The notes beneath the pieces were generated by a model. That model ran no database searches and was not told the origin of the DNA. It saw nothing but the letters and a program-made list of their open reading frames with translations. Of a stretch of DNA of 6,010 bases, positions 1 through 5,316 are shown piece by piece (within the stretch, counting starts at the first letter, position 1; each line of letters opens with the position of its first letter). The position numbers and the translations under genes are program-made. This stretch comes from Candidatus Methylomirabilota bacterium. GTDB taxonomy: Bacteria; Methylomirabilota; Methylomirabilia; Methylomirabilales; Methylomirabilaceae. The stretch lies in contig JACQEV010000357.1 of the NCBI GenBank assembly GCA_016200385.1, positions 1-6,010 of the forward strand. The letters run 5' to 3'.

Positions 1-138
1 AAGCTGCTCGATAAGGCAAAGGACGATATCGAGTTGGTGGCAAAGGCCGGAGGGGTCCACAATCCAGAGCTCGCGAAGGCGATCCTGGCGAAGGCCAAGA
101 AGGCCGCGGAGCAGGCCGTCGCCTCTCTCTTTCGCTAG
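1..138 (+). CDS. C-terminal end of a possible multiheme cytochrome c (partial)
   Basis: An open frame runs from the first base of the window to a TAG stop and encodes 45 residues; the 5' part lies outside. The segment is lysine/alanine-rich and helical, and contains the pattern G-G-V-H-N-P-E-L-A-K-A-I-L followed by more helix. A 'G-x-H-N-P-x-x-A' helix with a lone histidine is familiar from the C-terminal ends of multiheme c-type cytochromes of the nitrite-reductase/hydroxylamine-oxidoreductase kind, where it packs against the hemes. No CxxCH motif lies inside the visible part, so the assignment rests only on this tail pattern and on the redox setting. The gene is co-directional with the TPR gene that follows 124 bases later, and the two may be co-transcribed. 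It could equally be another lysine-rich helical protein. Confidence 0.5.
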   Translation, partial: KLLDKAKDDIELVAKAGGVHNPELAKAILAKAKKAAEQAVASLFR

Positions 139-262
139 GTTCACCCAGCCCCTGGAGACATGAGAAAGACCGACTCCAAGCGATACGGGTCAACGCCAGG
201 GTCGCCGGTTTGAGCGAGAACCATTACGCTTTCTTGTAAAGGAGGTTGACACAGATCGTGCG
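139..262 (+). other. Intergenic spacer before the TPR gene
   Basis: This 124-base gap contains no convincing gene; an ATG at about 160 opens only a 17-codon frame. No clear -35/-10 pair and no strong terminator stem with a T-run were seen, only a 4-bp stem around 145-155. The one clear signal is the strong Shine-Dalgarno sequence at its right end. Whether the TPR gene has its own promoter here cannot be decided. Confidence 0.4.
238..246 (+). promoter_or_regulatory. Strong Shine-Dalgarno sequence with long spacing to the TPR start
   Basis: AAAGGAGGT is a near-perfect anti-16S match, but it lies 16 bases ahead of the only in-frame ATG (263); the usual spacing is 5-9. No ATG, GTG or TTG lies in frame between them. 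A GTG at 258 sits closer (11 bases) but opens only a six-codon frame ending at 278 that overlaps the ATG. The site supports the 263 start in the absence of any alternative. Confidence 0.6.
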
Positions 263-868
263 ATGGCAAGCAAAGTGAACTCAGAAAAAACAACGAGGGA
301 AAAACCGTCCATCGACAGAGTGCACCTCTACCTTTTCCTGAGCGCCGCACTGGCCATTGGCTTTCTCCTCGGGTACCTGGCCTCCGCCGTCGTTCCGCTA
401 GTCCGGCCGTCCCCCTCAACTGCTCCTTCGACCTCCACCGCCCCTGCTGCCCGCCTGACGCCCTCGGAGGTCGATGCAGCCTTGAAGACGGCCCATACTG
501 CGCTCGATGCCGGTGACATCCAGGCCGCGTGGGACAAGTACCACCAGATCCTCATGACGGATCCACACCAGGTTGAGGCGCTGACCCACCTAGGCAATAT
601 CCTCATGCGGGAGAACAAGGTAGACGAGGCCATTCGACTGTACGATCGAGCCCTTGCTTTAAACGCCAATTACAAGCATGCTCTGTTCGACAAGGGACAG
701 GCCTTGAAGGACAAAGGAGATGCGAAGGGCGCCACCGAGGTCTGGAAGCGCTTCCTCGCCCTGGTGCCGGCGGACTCGGATGACGCGAAGAAGGTCAAGG
801 GATCGATCGCGGAACTGGAGCAAGCCGGTCGATCAGCCCTGAAGAAGGAGGAGGTCAAGGGAAAGTAG
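263..868 (+). CDS. Membrane-anchored tetratricopeptide-repeat (TPR) protein
   Basis: This 201-residue protein has a short charged N-terminus (1-20), one hydrophobic segment (about 21-47) that should act as an uncleaved signal anchor, and a Pro/Ser/Thr/Ala-rich linker (48-66). About three TPR units follow (roughly 71-102, 103-136 and 137-170). The clearest is the middle one, with the L-G-x-x-x-x and A-x-x-x-Y-x-x-A-L-x-x-x-P/N pattern. A Lys/Glu-rich tail ends the protein. The domain would lie on the outer face of the membrane and act as a protein-protein scaffold. Single-anchor TPR proteins of this plan accompany c-type cytochrome maturation (the NrfG/CcmH-like group), and a possible multiheme cytochrome gene precedes it, so a role in cytochrome assembly is plausible but inferred. 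No catalytic residues are expected. The TPR identity is firm; the partner is not known. Confidence 0.88.
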   Translation: MASKVNSEKTTREKPSIDRVHLYLFLSAALAIGFLLGYLASAVVPLVRPSPSTAPSTSTAPAARLTPSEVDAALKTAHTALDAGDIQAAWDKYHQILMTDPHQVEALTHLGNILMRENKVDEAIRLYDRALALNANYKHALFDKGQALKDKGDAKGATEVWKRFLALVPADSDDAKKVKGSIAELEQAGRSALKKEEVKGK

Positions 869-874
869 AGACCT

Positions 875-1006
875 GTCATTGCGAGCGCAACGCGGCAATC
901 TTACGATCGTCTGGATTGGTGGTTTGGTAGGGCCAGGGCTTGCTCTGCCCTTCGTGGGCGCGGCAAGCGGCGCCCCTACGGCCGACGACATCGGCCTCGC
1001 AATGAC
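875..1006. repeat. Compact palindromic repeat element with 11-bp terminal inverted repeats
   Basis: GTCATTGCGAG at 875-885 is matched exactly by its reverse complement CTCGCAATGAC at 996-1006. Between these arms lie three small stem-loops: CAATC/GATTG (896-900 with 914-918), AGGGC/GCCCT (935-939 with 947-951) and GGGCGC/GCGCCC (956-961 with 970-975). The last two are enclosed by an imperfect outer pair, GTAGGGCC (927-934) and GCCCCTAC (972-979). From memory, elements beginning GTCATTGCGAG and ending CTCGCAATGAC occur as dispersed non-coding repeats in many environmental bacterial genomes. Only one copy is seen here, so dispersal is inferred. No transposase frame is present; a MITE- or REP-like element is the best description. 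It occupies most of the gap between two converging genes. Confidence 0.75.
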
Positions 1007-1015
1007 GGACGAGCG

Positions 1016-1032
1016 ATCGGGCCCCGCCCGAT
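1016..1032. other. GC-rich hairpin, possible weak bidirectional terminator
   Basis: ATCGGGC (1016-1022) and GCCCGAT (1026-1032) form a perfect 7-bp stem with a three-base loop, between the stop codons of the converging TPR and DUF2249 genes. Neither side is followed by a run of T, so it is not a classic intrinsic terminator. It may work with the adjacent repeat stems, or have no termination role. Confidence 0.4.
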
Positions 1033-1075
1033 ACATCGTCAAGAAGCCCGGTGCGATTGATGCACAGTTGCGCGA

Positions 1076-1330
1076 TCAGGTGGTACGCCCTGCCCCTCGT
1101 CGGAAATAGATCTTCCAGGCGCCATCAGCCGTCCGCTCGGTCAAGTGCGTGAATCCGTTCTGCGCCATCACGCGGTAGAGCGGCAGCGGCTCGAAGCTGT
1201 TGATCAGGAGCAGCGTCTCACCAGGTTCAAGCTGACCGACGGCTGCCATGATCTTGTCGAACGGCTCCCTGCCCAGACGAATATCCTCGCGGACATCGAC
1301 GGTCACGATCTTGTTACTTGGCACCTTCAT
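1076..1330 (-). CDS. DUF2249 family small protein
   Basis: This is an 84-residue protein if started at the ATG at 1328-1330, or 94 residues if started at the ATG at 1358-1360. It shows the DUF2249 signature across its length: V-D-V-R-E-D-I-R-L-G-R-E-P-F (about 11-24), P-G-E-T-L-L-L-I-N-S-F-E-P-L-P-L-Y (about 36-52), and a closing W-K-I-Y-F-R-R (72-78). DUF2249 domains have a TusA/SirA-like alpha-beta fold; they often sit beside nitrate/nitrite redox and denitrification genes, but their biochemical role is unsettled. No cysteine is present, so a TusA-like sulfur-carrier role is unlikely. It is the last gene of the operon. The shorter start is preferred because AAGGA lies 7 bases ahead of it; the longer start overlaps the upstream stop in an ATGA and has AAAGG only three bases away. 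A cytoplasmic regulatory or assembly role is inference. Confidence 0.88.
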   Translation of the reverse strand: MKVPSNKIVTVDVREDIRLGREPFDKIMAAVGQLEPGETLLLINSFEPLPLYRVMAQNGFTHLTERTADGAWKIYFRRGAGRTT

Positions 1331-1337
1331 CGATATT

Positions 1338-1342
1338 TCCTT
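1338..1342 (-). promoter_or_regulatory. Ribosome binding site favouring the internal DUF2249 start
   Basis: On the minus strand AAGGA lies 7 bases before the ATG at 1328-1330, with a further GGGAG at 1345-1349. The upstream ATG (1358-1360), which overlaps the previous TGA, could be used by translational coupling instead, so the start stays open. Confidence 0.5.
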
Positions 1343-1356
1343 ATCTCCCTGCCGGG

Positions 1357-2943
1357 TCATCGGCCTTTCTCTAGCTTCAGGTGTTGCCAGACAGTGACCG
1401 CCTTCCGACCGTCCCTATCTCCTTGCGCGCCGTCCCAGACTGCGAAGGCGATCGGCACGGTGGCGCCGGCCTCGAACTGGGTGTCCTGCTCGTTCCCGGT
1501 TCGAAGCGCCCGCACCATGACCACGCGCCATCTGCCGTCTGTCCAGATCCCATGGCCTTTGACGGTTTGGTGCTCGGGTGCCTGTGACGTCAGGGTACCG
1601 AGTCCGATGGCGTTTAGATTCTCAATCGGCGTCAGACGTGAGGGGGTGGAGAAGAGATTTCCCGCTCCCCATCCGGCCAAATAGGTCGGCTCGTGAGAGG
1701 CGGTGGCCACACGTACCTGGCTTCGATCGCCCTGGGGAGTGCCCCGTAAGAAGGGGTACACATCCCAGGCCATGTTGGGATAGCGATCCTGGATATCGCG
1801 GAACCGGGCGAGGTCAGCCTCCCAATCGGCCTTCCAGTGCCAGATGTTCACCGGACCTTTCTGCTCCCCCATGACGTAGGAGGGCTCTCCGGCCGACAAT
1901 GGGAACTGCACGGCTGCTGCGTCACGGAAATCTTCATGGCGAAGCACCTCTTGATTCGCGATCGGATCGTCCCATTCGAGGAGGAAGCCGATCTCCTTCC
2001 CGTTATGAAATGAAGCGACTCGGACCGGTCCGGTCTCGTTCGGGCGCAGCCACAGGGTTCGCGTCTGAATCGCTAGCGCTTTTGCCTGCTGCCAGAGAGC
2101 GGCAGTAGGGTCGGTCGGCAGGAGCCCAGTCACGAAGCGGGAGAGGATGGTCGTCATCTCTTGAGCAGCCTGTGCAGGGGCCGGCTTGCCCGCGAGGGAC
2201 AGCACGTGGTAACCGAGCGCCCATCGCTCCCGCTCGCCGAGAGAGTCGGCGTAAGAGGGCATCGGGGTTCCGCCGATTCCGGCGGTGAGCGTCCGGTAGA
2301 TATCCTCGAGCTTCGAGCCCCCTTTCATCCGTCCGGGTATCGTAAAGTCGTAAGGGACGATCGGATAGCCCCACTCATCTTTCAGCGTCCCGGCAGCCGG
2401 GCCATCTCCCCTGCCGGTCGTGCCGTGGCAGTCAAAACAGCCGGCCTCCTTGTAGTACTCTTTCCCAAGGGCCAGCAGCGCTTGGCTTGGTGGTGGCGGC
2501 TTCGGGATCTGGACCTGCGAACCGGCCTTCTCCTCGGTGAACCGCGGAGAAAGACTCTCGACGAAGGCCACCAGGTCCCGCCGGTCGGTTTCGGGGAGCG
2601 TGCCCCATGAAGGCATCGAGGTCCCCGGGATCCCCTGCGTGATCGTTCGCAGCAAGTCGTTGTCGGTTGGCAGTGTCGTGGTGGAGCGGATCTTGAAGAT
2701 CCCTCTGCTGAAGTCGCGAGGTTTGGGGAACAGGACGAACTCCGCCGGGCCATTTCCCCTCCCATCGACCCCGTGACAGACGGCGCATTTCTTCTCGTAC
2801 ACCGCCTTGCCCCTGGCGACATCGCCTTTGGCCGGCTTCGGCTGGGCTGTGGCCTCGCCCGGCAACAGTCTGAGGGCACCCAAGCTGCATGCAAGGGCCA
2901 CAAACGCGGCAAGGGTGAAGCATAGTGGGCGCATTGTTGTCAT
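1357..2943 (-). CDS. Nxr-type gamma subunit: two cytochrome c domains fused to an ethylbenzene-dehydrogenase-like heme-b domain
   Basis: This 528-residue exported electron-transfer protein has a hydrophobic signal segment (7-27) and a likely signal peptidase I site after A-T-A (31-33). The first cytochrome c domain has CAVCH at 53-57 and likely axial Met110 in GTSMPSW. The second has CFDCH at 169-173 and likely axial Met228 in GTPMPSY. After a linker rich in Ala, residues about 283-525 form the domain shared with EbdC, DdhC and SerC, which binds one heme b through Met and Lys. Met358 (Y-V-M-G-E) and Lys462 (V-K-G-H-G-I-W) are candidate ligands, not proven. The canonical family subunit is only the heme-b domain of about 200-250 residues, so the fusion roughly doubles it. 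It would carry electrons between the Fe-S subunit and external cytochromes or oxidases. AGGGAGGG (2950-2957) lies 6 bases ahead of the chosen ATG and covers the chaperone stop codon. A second ATG at codon 4 is possible but worse placed. Confidence 0.9.
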   Translation of the reverse strand: MTTMRPLCFTLAAFVALACSLGALRLLPGEATAQPKPAKGDVARGKAVYEKKCAVCHGVDGRGNGPAEFVLFPKPRDFSRGIFKIRSTTTLPTDNDLLRTITQGIPGTSMPSWGTLPETDRRDLVAFVESLSPRFTEEKAGSQVQIPKPPPPSQALLALGKEYYKEAGCFDCHGTTGRGDGPAAGTLKDEWGYPIVPYDFTIPGRMKGGSKLEDIYRTLTAGIGGTPMPSYADSLGERERWALGYHVLSLAGKPAPAQAAQEMTTILSRFVTGLLPTDPTAALWQQAKALAIQTRTLWLRPNETGPVRVASFHNGKEIGFLLEWDDPIANQEVLRHEDFRDAAAVQFPLSAGEPSYVMGEQKGPVNIWHWKADWEADLARFRDIQDRYPNMAWDVYPFLRGTPQGDRSQVRVATASHEPTYLAGWGAGNLFSTPSRLTPIENLNAIGLGTLTSQAPEHQTVKGHGIWTDGRWRVVMVRALRTGNEQDTQFEAGATVPIAFAVWDGAQGDRDGRKAVTVWQHLKLEKGR

Positions 2944-2955
2944 TGAAGGCCCTCC

Positions 2956-3735
2956 CTAACGTTCGCTGATAATATCGTCCACACTCTGCCCGCCCTGCCC
3001 GCACGAAAAGCTACACCCCTCAGGGAGGAAGGCGATCGGTTGAAGGGCGGCCTCGTCTGCGGGATGGCATCCCAACCGGGCTTCTTCTGTTGACAGGAAG
3101 GTCACCATCAGGATCCCTAGCGACTTGTAGAACCCGCTCCCGGCTGTATCCTGGAGGCGTCTGGCGAAGGAGGGCGCCCAGGGAAGCAGGTGGTCTTGCA
3201 GGAACTTCACCTCTGCATCCCGACAGAGCTCGGCCTGCTCAGGGCCGTGATGCTCCAGAGCATACGCCTCCTTGAAGCAGAGGAAGTGGAGGAATTCCAG
3301 CTCGACGGCAAGGTGATCCGGCCGTTCTTTGGCGTCATCCGAGACGTCAAGGCCGAAGGCCCGGTAAAAGCCGGCGATGTCCGAGAGCTGTTGCGTTTGC
3401 TGGAAGAGGTGGCGGCTTCCATAGCGGGTCTCATAGGGTGGGCAGGGAGATGATTCAATGTGGCCAAACACCCTCGGGTGCTCCGACTGGAGATGGGCCA
3501 GGTCAAGGCGGGTCGCGCTCGCTCGAAGAGTGGTCAGGACCGGGCGCAGGGCTTCCCTCGACCCCTCTGAAAGTCGCTCAAACCCTTCCTCCAAGAAGGC
3601 GAGAGAGGGCTCGTCGAGGCTCGCCACAAGGTCGGCGTCCGGATAGCGGAATGCCCGTGAGAGCCACAGGTAGAGGTCGCTCCGACGTAATGCCACATCG
3701 ATCTCTGCGTGTTCCGCCGCGCTTTTGAGTGTCAT
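2956..3735 (-). CDS. TorD/NarJ-family molybdoenzyme assembly chaperone
   Basis: This 259-residue, all-helical cytoplasmic protein matches the TorD/DmsD/NarJ chaperone group, which binds the apo catalytic subunit or its Tat signal and holds it until the molybdenum cofactor is inserted. Visible family traits are an N-terminal S-D-L-Y-L-W-L-S-R-A-F-R-Y-P helix (about 19-32), P-P-Y-E-T-R-Y-G (99-106), F-Y-R-A-F-G-L (123-129), and the D-H-L-A-V-E-L-E-F-L core (140-149). The C-terminus is unusual: Cys223, then E-G-C-S-F-S-C-G with Cys241 and Cys245, which could bind a metal or simply be clade-specific. The open frame extends upstream into nxrB, but ATG 3733-3735 is chosen because GAGAGGTG lies five bases ahead and this start leaves a 13-base gap after the nxrB stop. 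Its place between the B and C genes fits this enzyme family. Confidence 0.9.
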   Translation of the reverse strand: MTLKSAAEHAEIDVALRRSDLYLWLSRAFRYPDADLVASLDEPSLAFLEEGFERLSEGSREALRPVLTTLRASATRLDLAHLQSEHPRVFGHIESSPCPPYETRYGSRHLFQQTQQLSDIAGFYRAFGLDVSDDAKERPDHLAVELEFLHFLCFKEAYALEHHGPEQAELCRDAEVKFLQDHLLPWAPSFARRLQDTAGSGFYKSLGILMVTFLSTEEARLGCHPADEAALQPIAFLPEGCSFSCGQGGQSVDDIISER

Positions 3736-3740
3736 GGCTT

Positions 3741-3748
3741 CACCTCTC
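3741..3748 (-). promoter_or_regulatory. Ribosome binding site of the TorD-like gene
   Basis: On the minus strand GAGAGGTG sits five bases before ATG 3733-3735 and directly against the nxrB stop codon. It fixes the chaperone start downstream of the much longer open frame that runs back into nxrB. Confidence 0.65.
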
Positions 3749-5029
3749 TCAGATGGAGTTCGGCCGTTCTTTGGGTCGCTCATAGACCGGCTCTTCGACG
3801 GTGACCCGCACAGCCTCCTTGCCCGTCTTGTCGAATCCGATGATGGTGTCGTTGTACATCGCCCAGGGCTTGCCGTTGATCTGGGTTTCGAAGATCTTCG
3901 GCCCCTCTTCGATGGCATAGCGGAAGATCATCTTTTGCGTCGTGCGAAAGAGCTGCAGCACCGCCAGCATTTCGCGCGGTGGGGCAAGGTATTTGGCGAT
4001 GGCGTCGTCCACGCCTGGTCCGAACATCTGGCGCAGATAGGGACGGGGCACCCAGCGAGGCGGGATGTAGTAGCCGTTGGGCTCGGTGCCGAACTGGGGG
4101 TACAGCGGTAGGGCGACCTTCTCCACCTTTACCAGGTAGTAGAGCGGGTGGGAGCGATCCTCGGCCCAGCTCCCGTCCTCGTTGATCTTCACGAGGCCCT
4201 GCAACCGGATCTTCCCCACGCAGGCCGCCATGCAGCGGGTCTCCATCGGCACGCCACCTGACAGCGGGTCCTTCCCCTCGATCCTCGGGTAACAGGCGAC
4301 GCACTTCTCCGAGACCCGCGTCGTGGCCCGGTACATCGATTTCTTGTACGGGCAGGCCTCCACGCACATCCGATACCCGCGGCAACGGGACTGATCGATC
4401 AGGACAATGCCGTCCTCAGGTCGTTTGTAGAGCGCTTTCCGTGGGCAGGCGGCGAGGCAGGCCGGATAGGTGCAGTGGTTGCAGATCCGTTGCAGATGGA
4501 AGAACCAGGTCTTGTGCTCCGGAAGACTCACGCCTTCCTTTGCGAACCCCATCGGCCCTGGCTCGTAACCGGTGGAGGTGTCTTCGTAGATGTTGGGCGC
4601 CCGCCACTCGGCATCGGTCGGGATGTAGCCGATCGCGCGCTTGTGCCCGTCTGGGCCGTAGCGCTTGACCGCCGCCTCGAAGATCGTCATCCCATTGTAG
4701 ACGCCATAGGGCCGCCTGGCTCCGTCCTTCTGAGAGCCTTCCCAGGCGGCGCTGAGCCCGGCTTGCTTGTGCGCCTCATCCAGCATCTTCAGGATCTTCA
4801 CATCCCAGAATTGAGGGTAGCCGCCGTAGGGCTTGGATTCCACGTTGTTCCACCACATGTACTCCTGGCCCTTGGAGAAGGTCCAGGTGGACTTGCAGGC
4901 CATGGAGCACGTCTGACAGCCGATACAGCGGTTCGCGTTGAAGACGAAGGCGAACTGCCACCGCGGGTGCTTCTCCTCATAGGGGTACTGCATGGTGCGT
5001 CCGAGCTGCCAATTGTAGACGTCAGCCAT
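3749..5029 (-). CDS. nxrB: Nitrite oxidoreductase beta subunit, four-cluster Fe-S protein (NxrB-like)
   Basis: This 426-residue subunit carries electrons from the molybdenum subunit to the heme subunit through four iron-sulfur clusters. Four cysteine groups are visible: C35-x2-C38-x2-C41-x3-C45; C183-x2-C186-x4-C191-x3-C195; C216-x5-C222-x3-C226; and C243-x2-C246 with C266-x3-C270. In the third group the expected second cysteine is Tyr219 (C-R-G-Y-R-M-C), which in this family marks a [3Fe-4S] cluster (Trp in NarH). The opening M-A-D-V-Y-N-W-Q-L-G-R, the stretch Y-M-W-W-N-N (57-62) and the P-L-Y-P-Q-F-G-T-E-P-N-G-Y-Y-I-P-P block resemble Nitrospira-type NxrB as I remember it. No signal peptide is present, so export would be by piggy-back on the Tat substrate subunit A. 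The start at 5027-5029 has AAGGAG (5038-5043) 8 bases ahead. PcrB, EbdB, DdhB and SerB are the alternatives; overall similarity favours NxrB. Confidence 0.92.
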   Translation of the reverse strand: MADVYNWQLGRTMQYPYEEKHPRWQFAFVFNANRCIGCQTCSMACKSTWTFSKGQEYMWWNNVESKPYGGYPQFWDVKILKMLDEAHKQAGLSAAWEGSQKDGARRPYGVYNGMTIFEAAVKRYGPDGHKRAIGYIPTDAEWRAPNIYEDTSTGYEPGPMGFAKEGVSLPEHKTWFFHLQRICNHCTYPACLAACPRKALYKRPEDGIVLIDQSRCRGYRMCVEACPYKKSMYRATTRVSEKCVACYPRIEGKDPLSGGVPMETRCMAACVGKIRLQGLVKINEDGSWAEDRSHPLYYLVKVEKVALPLYPQFGTEPNGYYIPPRWVPRPYLRQMFGPGVDDAIAKYLAPPREMLAVLQLFRTTQKMIFRYAIEEGPKIFETQINGKPWAMYNDTIIGFDKTGKEAVRVTVEEPVYERPKERPNSI

Positions 5030-5034
5030 CAGCG

Positions 5035-5304
5035 TCACTCCTTTATGGCGAACCGCGGAAAGCCCCAGCGCTCGCGGCCGCGGTGGATCAGCCCTCGAAC
5101 ATACTCGTCGCCTCGGCTCCTCCAAATGGCGTGGGGGCCCGCGTAGAACGGGTCGTGGAAGAGCCCCAGCAGTTCCGGGTCGCTCAGGCCCATCCGGATG
5201 AACTCCTCCACAATCGCGTTCGCCAGTTCCTCCGGGTCCCCGTCCGGCAGCGCCACGCCCACCAGCTCCATCGGATCATCGTCTTCGAACTCATCTTTGG
5301 GCAT
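5035..5304 (-). CDS. Small acidic protein of unknown function between nxrA and nxrB
   Basis: This 89-residue protein lies between the catalytic and Fe-S subunit genes. It has an acidic start (E/D-rich, about residues 4-10), then a helical core with V-E-E-F-I-R-M-G-L-S-D-P-E-L-L-G-L-F and the aromatic stretch D-P-F-Y-A-G-P-H-A-I-W, and a basic C-terminus. It has no cysteine, signal peptide or membrane segment, so it should be cytoplasmic. I do not recognise a named family, although small genes of this kind may accompany related Fe-S oxidoreductases. The start ATG at 5302-5304 is chosen because GAGGGGG lies five bases ahead; a GTG two codons upstream (5308-5310) has no usable spacing. It begins 10 bases after the nxrA stop and its own stop lies five bases before the nxrB start, so it is tightly co-translated. 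A role in holding or assembling the A-B pair before Tat export is inference. Confidence 0.82.
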   Translation of the reverse strand: MPKDEFEDDDPMELVGVALPDGDPEELANAIVEEFIRMGLSDPELLGLFHDPFYAGPHAIWRSRGDEYVRGLIHRGRERWGFPRFAIKE

Positions 5305-5309
5305 CGGCA

Positions 5310-5316
5310 CCCCCTC
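5310..5316 (-). promoter_or_regulatory. Ribosome binding site overlapping the nxrA stop codon
   Basis: On the minus strand GAGGGGG lies five bases before ATG 5302-5304 and overlaps the nxrA TGA (5315-5317). It decides the start of the small inter-subunit gene and suggests translational coupling to nxrA. Confidence 0.55.

Noticed and set aside
879..1109. Plus-strand open frame of 76 codons between the TPR and DUF2249 genes
   Set aside because: It begins inside the left arm of the palindromic repeat, runs through its hairpins and ends inside the DUF2249 gene. It shows no ribosome site and no recognisable protein pattern.
1145..1684. Plus-strand open frame of 179 codons
   Set aside because: Antisense to the DUF2249 gene and the gamma subunit; its translation shows no domain pattern.
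2886..2889. Possible lipobox (A-L-A-C, Cys19) in the gamma-subunit signal peptide
   Set aside because: The -3 position is Ala rather than Leu/Val/Ile, and a good A-T-A signal peptidase I site follows at residues 31-33, so a lipoprotein is less likely.
3736..3918. N-terminal extension of the TorD-like protein into nxrB
   Set aside because: The extra 61 residues are Arg/Ser/Pro-rich out-of-frame translation of nxrB, and the ATG at 3735 has a well-placed ribosome site.
5030..5125. N-terminal extension of NxrB by 32 residues
   Set aside because: It is out-of-frame translation of the preceding small gene; homologous proteins begin at the M-x-x-V-Y-N-W motif, which here has AAGGAG eight bases ahead.
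4475..5146. Plus-strand open frame of 223 codons
   Set aside because: It is the complement of nxrB and of the 3' end of the small inter-subunit gene; the minus-strand frame has clear Fe-S motifs. Long antisense frames are expected in GC-rich coding DNA.
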